A DNA stretch of 64,000 bases from Lewinellaceae bacterium (GTDB taxonomy: Bacteria; Bacteroidota; Bacteroidia; Chitinophagales; Saprospiraceae), in assembly GCA_020636025.1 (NCBI GenBank), contig JACJYQ010000001.1:1-64000 (forward strand). Direction: 5' to 3'. Shown here one piece after another: positions 42,211 to 51,406 of the stretch (its first letter is position 1; every line of letters begins with the position of its first letter). The position numbers and the translations under genes were made by a program. Below the pieces are notes generated by a model. The model searched no databases, was not told the origin of the DNA, and was given only the letters and a program-made list of their open reading frames with translations.

Positions 42211-42238
42211 AAAACAACATTTTAGCAGTAATATATCT

Positions 42239-42274
42239 CGTCCGACGAAGAAATTCTGTCGGACGATTTTTTTT
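42239..42274 (+). terminator. Intrinsic terminator of the ECF sigma operon
   Basis: Perfect 8-bp stem CGTCCGAC/GTCGGACG with 11-nt loop, then A and eight or more T. It ends at the stop codon of the convergent glycosyltransferase gene. Confidence 0.85.
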
Positions 42275-42275
42275 G

Positions 42276-43235
42276 TCAATACCTTTTTACTGATTCAATG
42301 ATATACAATGGCCGGTTCTTGATCTCATTGTAAATATTAGACAGGTAAATAGACATCACATACAGGTTGAGGCAGGTGATGGCAAAAAACACCGACATCA
42401 GAACTACCAGAAAAGCCCAGCCGGAGAGGCTCTCCACACGATCTCCAAAAATGTCAATATTGGTCAGCTTAACCTTAATGGCGTTGAATACGGCCACAGA
42501 AGCCACTAAAACGGAAGAAAGGAATATCCAGAGCAGCAGGCTGCGAAGAAAAGTAGTAAATGACGTGACCACTACCAGTGCGCTTCTGAACTGTTCGCCC
42601 AGACTGGCAGTAGGATCCGAATGGAGCGGTTCCGGCACTTCTATGTAATCTGTCTTGTAGCCAACCAGCGCATAATTAGCTTTGATGAAATGGCTGTTTT
42701 CGCGGAGTCGAAGCATGGAGTTTAAAGCCCGCCGACTGATGATGCGGCTATGATGGGCCCAAGGGTCGATGCGAAGCTGAGAATACCGGCGCAGTATGAA
42801 GTAAAATACCCGGTACAACATTCGCTGCAATAAGGATTGCTCTCTGGTGGTTGAGCGCAAATACACAATATCCACTCCTTCCTGGCTTCTTTCCCACAAT
42901 TCAGTAACTAGTTCTGGTTTGTTCGAGAAGTCAAATTCAAAAATAACTGAGTAATCGCCATTTGCACGATCCAACCCTGCCAAAAGTGCATTGTCACGGC
43001 TTACCGTAGAGCTTAGGTTTAGCAAAAAAACATGCTTCCGCAAATCCTCGGGCAGGGGCTTTATCACTTCATCAAGTTGCTGAACATCACAACCATCGTT
43101 CACCAACACAAATTCAAAATCGCTGAACTGTACGCTCAACTCAGCATACAATTTATCAAGCCAGTTGGGTAATTCCCGAATCTGTTGGTGTGATTGCAAT
43201 ACAGCAATCAGCGAAATGAAAGATTGGCGAGCCAT
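42276..43235 (-). CDS. Family 2 glycosyltransferase, membrane-anchored
   Basis: 319 aa. The GT-A fold carries FVLVNDGCD near residue 43 and EFDFSNKPE near 95, in the position of the metal-binding DxD. Two C-terminal membrane helices (LLLWIFLSSVLVASVAVFNA; AFLVVLMSVFFAITCLNLYV) match polyprenol-phosphate-type (DPM1/ArnC-like) transferases. Likely acts on lipid-linked sugars for envelope glycans. A TACCTTTG -7 element is at 43311-43318, and an AT-rich palindrome starts just after its ATG region. Confidence 0.88.
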   Translation of the reverse strand: MARQSFISLIAVLQSHQQIRELPNWLDKLYAELSVQFSDFEFVLVNDGCDVQQLDEVIKPLPEDLRKHVFLLNLSSTVSRDNALLAGLDRANGDYSVIFEFDFSNKPELVTELWERSQEGVDIVYLRSTTREQSLLQRMLYRVFYFILRRYSQLRIDPWAHHSRIISRRALNSMLRLRENSHFIKANYALVGYKTDYIEVPEPLHSDPTASLGEQFRSALVVVTSFTTFLRSLLLWIFLSSVLVASVAVFNAIKVKLTNIDIFGDRVESLSGWAFLVVLMSVFFAITCLNLYVMSIYLSNIYNEIKNRPLYIIESVKRY

Positions 43236-43240
43236 GGGTT

Positions 43241-43276
43241 TAATGTGATAATTAGCTATTGTGATATTTAGCTAAT
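43241..43276. repeat. AT-rich palindromic repeat (GTGATAATTAGCTAA family)
   Basis: Contains AATGTGATAATTAGCTATT and GTGATATTTAGCTAATG, 6 bp upstream of the glycosyltransferase ATG. Same family as the intergenic units at 19771-19853, 43769-43881 and 60336-60441. Confidence 0.65.
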
Positions 43277-43310
43277 GTTCTTAGGACATTGTGAACACAA
43301 GGTTTAGGCG

Positions 43311-43318
43311 CAAAGGTA
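43311..43318 (-). promoter_or_regulatory. Glycosyltransferase promoter -7 element (TACCTTTG)
   Basis: Exact TAnnTTTG match on the minus strand between the thioesterase stop and the glycosyltransferase ATG. Confidence 0.5.
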
Positions 43319-43334
43319 ATAGCGTGTTTGGAAT

Positions 43335-43760
43335 TCAGATCCATTCAAAATCCTCGGATTTTGGAATGCTCCCCAGGCATTCCGCCACTTTGGAAGGAGG
43401 TGTGGTTAACTTGCGTAAATTGGTATCTATCCAGGCGCCATCAACATTAATGATGGCGCATATGGTGCCATCTTCCTTTTTAATTTCGTGGCGGAATGAA
43501 AACCGGGAAGAGTTGGCCCGCAATCGTGTGACCACTGTATTAATGTACAATTTATCCCCTGGTCTTACTTCGCGCTTAAAAAGCGCTTCCTCCCGAAACA
43601 ATACCGGCCCGAAATGTTCCTGCTTCATAAAATCATACCCAATCCCTTTCTCCTCAAACAAGTCAATTCTCTCGGCAGCTCCAAAATCATAATAGACCGA
43701 GTGCCGCAGGTGCACATTGGCATCAAAATCTGACCACCGCAAGCTGATAGGATGAAACAT
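43335..43760 (-). CDS. Hotdog-fold acyl-CoA thioesterase
   Basis: 141 aa, the length of YbgC/4HBT-like enzymes. The catalytic segment LRWSDFDANVHLRHSVYYDF has the Asp and the N..H..Y[Y/F]..F pattern. The fold is expected to hydrolyse an acyl-CoA or similar thioester. Substrate not known. It is the upstream partner of the GT2 gene on the same strand but separated by a promoter. Confidence 0.85.
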   Translation of the reverse strand: MFHPISLRWSDFDANVHLRHSVYYDFGAAERIDLFEEKGIGYDFMKQEHFGPVLFREEALFKREVRPGDKLYINTVVTRLRANSSRFSFRHEIKKEDGTICAIINVDGAWIDTNLRKLTTPPSKVAECLGSIPKSEDFEWI

Positions 43761-43768
43761 AGTTTTTA

Positions 43769-43881
43769 ATGAGCTAATGTGATAATTTGCTAATGAGCTA
43801 ATGACACACCCTAGATGGTGATCGAGTTAAATGTGGACAAACCACATCAGCTAATTATCACATTAGCATATTGGCTAATTG
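43769..43881. repeat. Inverted pair of AT-rich palindromic repeats
   Basis: Left arm 43769-43803 (GAGCTAATGTGATAATTTGC...) and right arm 43847-43881 are near reverse complements, filling the gap between the thioesterase start and the TlpA-type gene stop. Confidence 0.7.
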
Positions 43882-43883
43882 TA

Positions 43884-45785
43884 TCAGGGTTGACTTCTGG
43901 CTGCTTCGATCATGATTTTCATTTCTTCTACCAATCCATCATCGCTGCCATCAAATCCAATGGCTTTGAAGCGAATGTTGCCATTGCCATCCAAGACAAA
44001 CTTTGTAGGTATGCCGGATACACCATAAGAACCGATCACCTTATCGTCCTGATCAATCAAAACATCAAAAGAGTAGCCCTTGCTGGCTATAAAATCAGCG
44101 GCATTTTTTGGCTTGTCAGCCGCTTTTTCCCAGCTATCCACAAATACAAATGCAACATTAGGGTCGTCTTTGTAATGATCAACGGCTTTTTGCATGCCTG
44201 GGAAAGATGCTTTACAAGGACCGCACCAGGTAGCCCAGAAATCAACCACCACTACTTTGCCCCGCAGGCTTTCCAGACTGACGGATTCACCTTTGAGATT
44301 CGTCAGGTTGAAGTTGGGCGCAGGGTCTTTCATCATTTTTTGAAGAAGCTCCTTTTTCTTTTCAGCTTTGGCAACGCTTTCCAACTTATCCAGATACGCC
44401 TGGGCAGAAGCTTCAGATTTTTCTTCCGACAGATACAGACGCTTGAACTGCTCCTTCATTTTGCTGGTGGACTTTCCTGAAAGCAGAAATCCTTCCAGTT
44501 CATGGCGGAGGTTTGGAGCGCCGGCACGTTCCAAAAATTCGGCGTACCGCTCATTCATATCAGGCTCCTGACCTTTGTTGATTTCAATTACTTCTGACTG
44601 CAACTTGGCAGCACTGATGGCATCACCTTTCTTGTCGAGCACGTATGCGTAGGTATCGGCGTACATGGCAAAAACCCGATTTCGTTGTTGCTGCCATGCC
44701 TGATCACTGAGATAGCTAAGCTTTTTTGCAGTTGGTTGAAGCCTTTCACTGCGGGCGTATTCTGTGGCAGCGTTGGCCATAATACTTGCTTCATCCATTG
44801 CCTCACCTTTTTCTGCCAACTCCCATGCAAAGTTGTTGTAAAGACTTGCGCGATCTGATCCACTTATTTTTGCAGCCAGACTTTTGAACTTGTCCCAATT
44901 CTGCTGATCGCCGTATTTGCTGGCCAGGTTGCTTCTCAATTGACTAATGGCAGCTTCATCGCTTTCGTCAAGCGGTGCATTTTTTTTCATATAGTCATCA
45001 ATCATCCCTTCGGCTTTTGCCAGATCAGGCTCCATACCGATCTGGCGTCTGGTTTCCTGTTTGGCATACGCTCCTTTTGGCCACTTTTTAAGGATTTTTG
45101 CTTTCAATGCTTCAGATTTCTCACTGGCACCCAACCTGTCGTACCAACGAATAATAGAGATCAGGTCTTTTTCCTCGGTGTCTTTTCCATTGTCGATTGA
45201 TTCCAGTAATGCCATGGCTTCTGCCTGTCCAGCCTCACTCTTGTCAGCACCGTACAGCACACTCACATAATTTGCCCAATAGCTATTTTTCAAATCAGGT
45301 TGAGCAGCAACCGCTTTTTTCATCCAGTCAAAAGCTATTGAAGCTGTGCGATTCATGCCATACAAACCGCCCCAATCGCGGTATAAAACCGCCTGGGCCA
45401 TCGTGCTTTCCGCGCTTTGTTTACCATCAGAATTGCAAACAGGAATAAAATATCCTTCTCCGTTATTGTTTTCATTGTGCTCTGAGTTGTCCATATCTGC
45501 CAAATGGAGCAATACACTTTTCGTTTCTGGATTCAGGGTAATGATCCCAATGAGTTGGTTCCCGGCTTTAGTTTGCGCAACTTGTATGGCCTGCCCATTG
45601 TGATTGGCATATTCCAGCGCATTGATGGCGATGTTGTCTGCATGCTGGATTTTACTGCCAGTCAGATCAAATATGACTTTGACCGTTTCTCCGGCTTTTG
45701 GTGCTGAAGGGATGCACTCCCAGGTTTGGGAGATCAGAAAGTATGGGGATAAGAAAAATAGCAGAAAGAATTTTTTCATGGTCAT
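43884..45785 (-). CDS. TlpA-type thioredoxin-domain protein, exported, TPR-rich
   Basis: About 633 aa. The signal peptide (MKKFFLLFFLSPYFLIS) is followed by an N-terminal beta domain and a long alpha-helical region, probably TPR-like, then a C-terminal TlpA/AhpC-type thioredoxin domain with redox-active WCGPC in FWATWCGPCKASF and cis-Pro in SGIPTKF. Such proteins reduce or isomerise disulfides in the periplasm, or support envelope assembly. The ATG at 45785 (or 45779) was chosen over the ORF start at 45815, which would overlap the next upstream gene and lengthen the signal peptide implausibly. Adjacent to the PorP/SprF gene on the same strand. Confidence 0.9.
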   Translation of the reverse strand: MTMKKFFLLFFLSPYFLISQTWECIPSAPKAGETVKVIFDLTGSKIQHADNIAINALEYANHNGQAIQVAQTKAGNQLIGIITLNPETKSVLLHLADMDNSEHNENNNGEGYFIPVCNSDGKQSAESTMAQAVLYRDWGGLYGMNRTASIAFDWMKKAVAAQPDLKNSYWANYVSVLYGADKSEAGQAEAMALLESIDNGKDTEEKDLISIIRWYDRLGASEKSEALKAKILKKWPKGAYAKQETRRQIGMEPDLAKAEGMIDDYMKKNAPLDESDEAAISQLRSNLASKYGDQQNWDKFKSLAAKISGSDRASLYNNFAWELAEKGEAMDEASIMANAATEYARSERLQPTAKKLSYLSDQAWQQQRNRVFAMYADTYAYVLDKKGDAISAAKLQSEVIEINKGQEPDMNERYAEFLERAGAPNLRHELEGFLLSGKSTSKMKEQFKRLYLSEEKSEASAQAYLDKLESVAKAEKKKELLQKMMKDPAPNFNLTNLKGESVSLESLRGKVVVVDFWATWCGPCKASFPGMQKAVDHYKDDPNVAFVFVDSWEKAADKPKNAADFIASKGYSFDVLIDQDDKVIGSYGVSGIPTKFVLDGNGNIRFKAIGFDGSDDGLVEEMKIMIEAARSQP

Positions 45786-45799
45786 TGCTTGATACTCGT

Positions 45800-46861
45800 T
45801 TAAAAATTTGGACAACGAACTTTACTTTTCCTTTCACCCGGGTGGTAATAACTGAGTGAAATTTCAAAGGCTCCTCTGGAATTGTTTGCCTGTACGAGCT
45901 TGGAGACAGTGATGTCGTAGCTCAGCCCCAGCATCCAACGGTTTAGTTCAACCATGCCTACAACGGTCACGGCATCCGTTTGAAATCCCTGGTCTAGTTT
46001 ATTGCCTACCCTTGTCCAGACGCCTGCACGAAGAGCCAATTCATTGTAGTCGTTATTGGAATAGCGCAGGTTTACACCCAAATCGGTTTCAAATGCCGGA
46101 CCCTGGCGCATAACCAATGCTGCGGGCAGCAGGCTTACATTATCATTTAGAGGAAACTCGCCACCGGCATGCGCCGACCAACGGGAATACATGGTTTCGT
46201 TGTCGTCTTCAATCAGAGATATTGTTGGTTTATTCAAATGGTGCATGGCGCCTCCAAGATATAAGGTGCCTTCATTTTCAAAAATAACGTACCAAAGCAG
46301 TCCGGCATTGAAATCAAGCCAGGCTTTTGATTGTGCATTGGCATTAGGTTCGTCGCTTGACAGGCTAAAGTCGGGAGTTTCAGTACCCGAATCAAACTGT
46401 CGGCTAAACCACACCTTGCTCCAGTCAATGGAGTGCTGACCAAAGCCCAGTTGTGCTCCGGCCGACAAATAGTGGTCTGCCTGTCTTCTGCCACCTGCTA
46501 ATTGTTTCAGGAAAGCGCCTCCCAGGTGGACCTTGTTTTGCGCAAAACGGGCTGTTCCTGCTTCGTCGTGCATGGCGCCAAGGCCGAAGGTTGCATAGTC
46601 GTTTTGGAAACCTACAGGAATGCGATATTCGTATGCTGCGGAATACGTGCGAAATGGAACAGGAGAAATGATGCTACCCCATTGGTCGCGATAATTAAAG
46701 GTGGCGCGCCATGAGCCGTTGAACAAGCCTGTCATGGCAGGACTAAGATTCCAGGGAGAAGCAAAATACTGGGAGAATCGGGGGTCTTGGGCCTGACTGG
46801 TGAAAAGAAATTGTGTGGTAAATAAAAGGGTAAAGAGGATCGGTTTGGTAATGATTTTCAT
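45800..46861 (-). CDS. PorP/SprF family type IX secretion membrane protein
   Basis: 353 aa. The signal peptide ends TSQAQ at residue 25, followed by the PorP/SprF signature QDPRFSQYFASPWNLSPAMTG and a transmembrane beta-barrel of alternating strands. PorP/SprF proteins bind the T9SS ring at the outer membrane and deliver or anchor specific cargo such as SprB. The SprB-repeat protein encoded nearby (47808-49679) is a plausible dedicated cargo, since PorP/SprF genes are often next to a cargo gene. Confidence 0.93.
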   Translation of the reverse strand: MKIITKPILFTLLFTTQFLFTSQAQDPRFSQYFASPWNLSPAMTGLFNGSWRATFNYRDQWGSIISPVPFRTYSAAYEYRIPVGFQNDYATFGLGAMHDEAGTARFAQNKVHLGGAFLKQLAGGRRQADHYLSAGAQLGFGQHSIDWSKVWFSRQFDSGTETPDFSLSSDEPNANAQSKAWLDFNAGLLWYVIFENEGTLYLGGAMHHLNKPTISLIEDDNETMYSRWSAHAGGEFPLNDNVSLLPAALVMRQGPAFETDLGVNLRYSNNDYNELALRAGVWTRVGNKLDQGFQTDAVTVVGMVELNRWMLGLSYDITVSKLVQANNSRGAFEISLSYYHPGERKSKVRCPNF

Positions 46862-47048
46862 TTTGATTAATTTGAGTTTGGTGATGGGTAACTTGAAAAC
46901 ATCAGTGTGTGAACATAGATTTTCAAGGAATACCAGGGTGTGTTTTCAGTCCGAAAAAAAAGAAAAATCTGCCGTTTCCTCATGAAATTAACAAAAAAGG
47001 ATGGCGAAAAACGACAAAAAGTAAAAAACAACCATACGAGTGGCAAAA

Positions 47049-47798
47049 TCAGGCCGGCTTTTTTCTAAAAAGGAAATTTGGGTTTTCCAAAACCAGCTCA
47101 TATTGAGGATGTTTGCAAAGTTCAATTGCCAGTGTAACACTGCCGAATGACAAGTGTCTGGCAGAATCATCCAGCAATACAAAGCCCCCGGGTAAAAGGT
47201 ATTTGTCCGTATTCTCGAAGTCCCGTTTGGCGTACTTATAAGCGTGGTTTCCATCAATGTAGGCAAATGAAATAGCGCCTCCCAGGGTGATTTGTCTGCC
47301 GAATACATCGGTTTCAAAGTTCGTTGCTGCCCAGGACTCAAAAAAGCTGTCAGAATCAATATGGATGGCTTTCGGCAATGTTTGCGCACTCAGCAACCGG
47401 CATGAAGAAATAAAGGAATTTTTGATGTGGTTCATAAAATCAGTTCTGAGCACATCTTTGCGGCCATCCATCCATGGGGTTGGGCCACTTTCTGCATCGT
47501 GATAGCCTTCATATAACCAGGCATCGCAACAGAAGAGCTGTTCACTTCTGTTATATTTCTGAAGAAAATAGGTGAGTAAATTCGCAGATAACCCGCCATA
47601 ACTGCCGATTTCAAGCAAACAGCCGCCAACAGGCATTTCCCGAACAGCTTTTTCCATCAGGTAAATATTGCCGGAATGTAACATGCCCTCACCAATGACA
47701 GAGGATCGCAATCTCAGAATGAAATCGTCTGGATCAGACTCCCTCCAGGGATTCCGTCCAAGTGCTTTGTACATTACCTTTTTAAACATGCCTGGCAT
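47049..47798 (-). CDS. Class I SAM-dependent methyltransferase
   Basis: 249 aa with Methyltransf_24-type fold: SAM-binding LLEIGSYGGLSANLLTY near residue 60, and later motifs SFAYIDGNHAYKYAKRDFEN and LLPGGFVLLDDSA, as in sugar- or cephalosporin-hydroxylase-like methyltransferases. It begins 9 bp after the stop of the SprB-like gene on the same strand. Its target could be a glycan on the cell surface, but this is inference. Confidence 0.8.
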   Translation of the reverse strand: MPGMFKKVMYKALGRNPWRESDPDDFILRLRSSVIGEGMLHSGNIYLMEKAVREMPVGGCLLEIGSYGGLSANLLTYFLQKYNRSEQLFCCDAWLYEGYHDAESGPTPWMDGRKDVLRTDFMNHIKNSFISSCRLLSAQTLPKAIHIDSDSFFESWAATNFETDVFGRQITLGGAISFAYIDGNHAYKYAKRDFENTDKYLLPGGFVLLDDSARHLSFGSVTLAIELCKHPQYELVLENPNFLFRKKPA

Positions 47799-47807
47799 AT
47801 CTTAACT

Positions 47808-49679
47808 CTACCGGATCAACATGATGTTGCCTTTTAAATTTTCTCTGAATCCATCCGTATACTCAACTTCCAGATGCCAGACAAAAACACCTGGGTCACA
47901 GGCCTGCCCCCGGAAACTACCATCCCAGCCGCGATTTGGCTGATTTACTTCAAAATTCATGTCCTGATATACCAACTCACCCCATCGGTCATAAATACTG
48001 AAATTTAGTATGCTATTTACTTGTCCACTTAAGCCATGAACTACCAAAAGATCATTTATCTGATCCCCATTTGGACTAAAGGCTGTTGGGACAAATACGC
48101 CATGGGGTTTTTGTACGCTCACCTGAACAGAGGTTTTCCCGGAACAACCATTTGCATCAATGGCCGTAATTTGAAACGTATTGCTGTAGGCTGGAATCAC
48201 CATGATTTGATCACAAAACATAGAATCCACGCAGAAAAATGAGTCAACCAGCGAGGCGCTCCAATAAAACTGTGTGTTGCCAACAGTATTGAACGCCTCT
48301 GCACTTAACATAACTGATTCACCAAATATGATACTTGTGTCAGCAGATACCAGGACTTCTACAGGTGCCGGTTGCTGAAGGGTGTCTGTTAGCTGGGCCA
48401 TACAACCATTGGCATCCTGCACCTCCAAGGTGTACACATCAGCACTCAATCCCAAAAATATGCTGCTTCCTCCAAATGCTTGTCCATTCAAGCTGTATCG
48501 GAAAGGTTGAAGTCCTCCATCGATGTTTAGTTTGATACGACCATCCTGACCACCAAAACAGGTCGGTTCGGTATTGGTAGCGCTTAGAATCAAGGAATCT
48601 GCAGGTTGAATGGTCTGTGATCCCGAAACTGAACAATTGTTTTCGTCAGTTACTGTAAGACCGTATACCCCTGGCCCTAGCTGGGAAATTGAACTGCCAA
48701 TGGAATTGTCAGACCATAGAAACTGATAGTCGGGCTCTCCGCCATTTACTGTAGCTATTATTTCAGCCGTAAGATCAGAGGCACATAACAGCTCTGTATT
48801 TTCAAAACTCAGACTGAGAGCCTCGGGTTGAAAAATTTCTATATCGGTAACTTGTTGACAACCTTTTGAATCGGTTGCTGTAACGGTGTATATGCCGGCA
48901 GTCAGGTTTTGGATCGTGGTTCCAGCAGATCCACTGCTCCACAAATAAGATACAGGAAGACTTGCATTTTGAATGCCTGTTATTTGAATACTGCCCATTG
49001 TATCGCCGAAGCAACGCTCATGTTGAATGTTTGTGTTAATAACGATGGCTGGAGGCTGATTCACGGTAAAAGTGTAAGATCCAGAACATCCTTCGAAATC
49101 CGTTACCGTAAGTCCATAAGTTATGTCACCTGATAAACCGTTCAATTGGGTGACATTTCCAGAACCAGGAGCACTCCAGTGAAAATTGTAGAAGGATGTG
49201 TCGCCCATACCGGCACCTCCGTTTAGCAGATTTATTGCTGCGGTGGCATTGGGTAGGCCGTGGCAACTAGGAGGAACAAAGGCTACGTTGACAATTACAG
49301 CCTGATACTGCTGAATCATGATGCTCGTAGAATCCATTTCATTAGCGCCATCTGTTACGGTCACAGTATATGTTCCGGCAGTAAGGCCATTCACCACGCT
49401 ACCTGTTTGGCCATGGCTCCATGTAAATGAATATGGGCCACCGTTTGTACTATTTGCAATGGCTTGAGCCTCACCTGTACTTTCTCCGAAGCAAGGAGTT
49501 TGTGTTTGGGTTATAACAATGTCGATGGCTGAATTTGTTTTGTTATTTGAGGGAGCGTCATGTAAACCAGCTTCTTGTTTAATGGCTGTTGATTCATGAC
49601 AATAAATACATTGATCCGGAAATAGCCAGAACAAAATCATCAAAAAAAACAGGATTAAAAACCTACGAAAACGCATCAT
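47808..49679 (-). CDS. SprB-repeat surface adhesin with gliding-motility-type C-terminus
   Basis: 623 aa. A membrane-spanning signal segment (1-25) leads to about six SprB-type repeats, each with [S/T]C.G...G......GG...[Y/F].[Y/F].WS.G........L..G.Y.[V/L]TVTD, for example TPCFGESTGEAQA and GSVVNGLTAGTYTVTVTD. The C-terminal 90 residues form a CHU_C/gliding-associated type B domain, beginning VFVPTAFSPNGDQINDLLVV. It should be exported by the T9SS and attached outside. The MTase gene is directly downstream and the PorP/SprF gene one further on, consistent with a cargo cluster. A 7/8 -7 match (TCTATTTG) lies at 49702-49709. Confidence 0.93.
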   Translation of the reverse strand: MMRFRRFLILFFLMILFWLFPDQCIYCHESTAIKQEAGLHDAPSNNKTNSAIDIVITQTQTPCFGESTGEAQAIANSTNGGPYSFTWSHGQTGSVVNGLTAGTYTVTVTDGANEMDSTSIMIQQYQAVIVNVAFVPPSCHGLPNATAAINLLNGGAGMGDTSFYNFHWSAPGSGNVTQLNGLSGDITYGLTVTDFEGCSGSYTFTVNQPPAIVINTNIQHERCFGDTMGSIQITGIQNASLPVSYLWSSGSAGTTIQNLTAGIYTVTATDSKGCQQVTDIEIFQPEALSLSFENTELLCASDLTAEIIATVNGGEPDYQFLWSDNSIGSSISQLGPGVYGLTVTDENNCSVSGSQTIQPADSLILSATNTEPTCFGGQDGRIKLNIDGGLQPFRYSLNGQAFGGSSIFLGLSADVYTLEVQDANGCMAQLTDTLQQPAPVEVLVSADTSIIFGESVMLSAEAFNTVGNTQFYWSASLVDSFFCVDSMFCDQIMVIPAYSNTFQITAIDANGCSGKTSVQVSVQKPHGVFVPTAFSPNGDQINDLLVVHGLSGQVNSILNFSIYDRWGELVYQDMNFEVNQPNRGWDGSFRGQACDPGVFVWHLEVEYTDGFRENLKGNIMLIR

Positions 49680-49883
49680 GTATTAGTAGTTAAATGTAAC
49701 GCAAATAGAGATATTATAATCACCTACTATTAGCTTGCTACATTATTCAAATTAAAATAATCACATAAATCAAGGTGTTAGGCAGGGAGTAAGGGCAAAA
49801 AAAATGAAAATGTATGATAAATCTTGTTCCAGCCAAACCACAAAGCGTTAAAGTGACTGATTTATACAGATACTTGGCAGGAA
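49680..49883. repeat. Intergenic stretch with AAATCAAGGTG repeat copy
   Basis: About 200 bp between the SprB-like gene and the flippase gene; contains AATCACATAAATCAAGGTG at 49759-49777, sharing the core found near 10081-10100 and 12580-12652. No gene seen. Confidence 0.45.
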
Positions 49884-51188
49884 TCACTGGATCCAGTAAC
49901 TAACAAACAAGGCTGATACATAAAATAAATACCATTTCCAGCTTACCCAATCCAGCGTTCGAATGCCGTGTTTTAGTTCCAATATAAGTATCAGTCCTAT
50001 CTTTTCTACCCAGAATGAAATGACTACGCTCCAGGCCAATCCTTCCAAACCCCATAACCGGATAAACCAGAAACCTAGAATGACTTTTACAGACATTTCC
50101 AATATGCTAATCCTGAAAATATTACCTGAGTCGTCATTGGCCATCATAATAGAAGCCGGCAACAAAACACGGCTGGCAAGGGTTAACAGGTAAATATTGA
50201 AAATTGGGGCGCTTAAAGCAAAATCTGGATTAAATACCCTGGGAAATAGCCAGGCACTTGTGCAAATCAGTAAAATATTGAGCGGGAAAAGCAGATGCAT
50301 CAGGCGCAGGGATTTAGATTTTAAATCCCTCAGTCCAATTTCTGGTAGAACACTCAAATTGGGTATCAAGGATGTGCCTAATGCAGTAAGGAGTGCAAGC
50401 GCCAGAGGGAATTCCCGGGCTCCATATCTATAAATGGCAAATACTGAAGGGTCTTTGAAATGCCAGTTAACCAGCCAGTTGTCGAACAATAACATCAGGT
50501 TCCCAACTACAGTGGTCAGCATTAATGGCGCTGAAAAAAGGATTAAGGCTTTTAGAAGGTCTGGGTTAAACTTGAAGCTGCCATAACTCAATGCCAGTCT
50601 AAATGACCAAAGGAATTTCAGGAATCCAAGAACAACCAGTGCTTTTATACCTCCACCCAGGCCCAATCCCAGTAGGATGGGCAGAAATATTGCCACCAGG
50701 TGCAGGCCGAATATGGCCATCCCCCACAGGGCTATTCGCAAGGGATGCTCCTTCACCAGATAAATGTTCTCTACCGGATAACTGGGAAGGTTAAAAAGAA
50801 GGTAAAAGCAAAATAGCTTAAAATAGGGAACCTGAGTCAGGCCGGTAAGTGCAGGTGCGATCCAGGACTCACCAATGATCAAAACCAGAAACACAACAAG
50901 TGCAATGCCGCAAAAAAGCAGGAAATTGTTGAAAATGAATTCTTTCTGAGCTGCTTCGCCCAGTTTGCTGTGGATAGGCAGCATGCCCTGTAGCAATCCG
51001 TTTACCCAGAAAAAGGTGAAGGTAGTTCCCAGATACAGGAGCATTTCCCAGGCGCCGATTTCTGCTGTGCTTAATCCGGTTTTGGCCAGCAATATTCCAG
51101 TGAGAATAGCAGAGCCCATGCGCATCATTTGAAAAAACTGAAGCGCCAGGGTGGTGGTCATTCTGGTGGAAATTGGAAATGTGGACAT
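49884..51188 (-). CDS. Wzx-like polysaccharide flippase (MOP superfamily)
   Basis: 434 aa with about 12 to 14 membrane helices. Opening residues QFFQMMRMGSAILTGILLAKTGLS and a mid-protein motif YRYGAREFPLALALLT resemble the MATE/Wzx oligosaccharide-translocase branch of the MOP superfamily. It would flip lipid-linked oligosaccharides for O-antigen, capsule or protein-glycan synthesis. The closely placed SprB-like gene and methyltransferase hint at glycosylation of surface proteins, but no operon link is proven. Confidence 0.85.
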   Translation of the reverse strand: MSTFPISTRMTTTLALQFFQMMRMGSAILTGILLAKTGLSTAEIGAWEMLLYLGTTFTFFWVNGLLQGMLPIHSKLGEAAQKEFIFNNFLLFCGIALVVFLVLIIGESWIAPALTGLTQVPYFKLFCFYLLFNLPSYPVENIYLVKEHPLRIALWGMAIFGLHLVAIFLPILLGLGLGGGIKALVVLGFLKFLWSFRLALSYGSFKFNPDLLKALILFSAPLMLTTVVGNLMLLFDNWLVNWHFKDPSVFAIYRYGAREFPLALALLTALGTSLIPNLSVLPEIGLRDLKSKSLRLMHLLFPLNILLICTSAWLFPRVFNPDFALSAPIFNIYLLTLASRVLLPASIMMANDDSGNIFRISILEMSVKVILGFWFIRLWGLEGLAWSVVISFWVEKIGLILILELKHGIRTLDWVSWKWYLFYVSALFVSYWIQ

Positions 51189-51340
51189 CCAGGGATAAAA
51201 TATGTGTCATCCCGATTTTCCGCTCAAAGGATGGTTCGGGCTGTTTATTTCGCCGCGCTTGTGTCAAACATGCTTTTAACAAGCACCATTCAACCTTATA
51301 AAACTATAGCGCCGGGTGAATGTACAGCTAAAGGGAAAAT

Positions 51341-51398
51341 TTCCGATATCCGATTTGTTCGATTCCCGATTTATGATCTGATTTATGATTTCAGATTT
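51341..51398. repeat. ATATC/GATTTC repeat, copy near 51.4 kb
   Basis: TTCCGATATCCGATTTG and following GATTTATGATCTGATTTATG resemble the units at 55266-55316 and 56392-56435. Located between the flippase start and the SHOCT protein stop. Confidence 0.5.
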
Positions 51399-51406
51399 GC
51401 TGGTCT

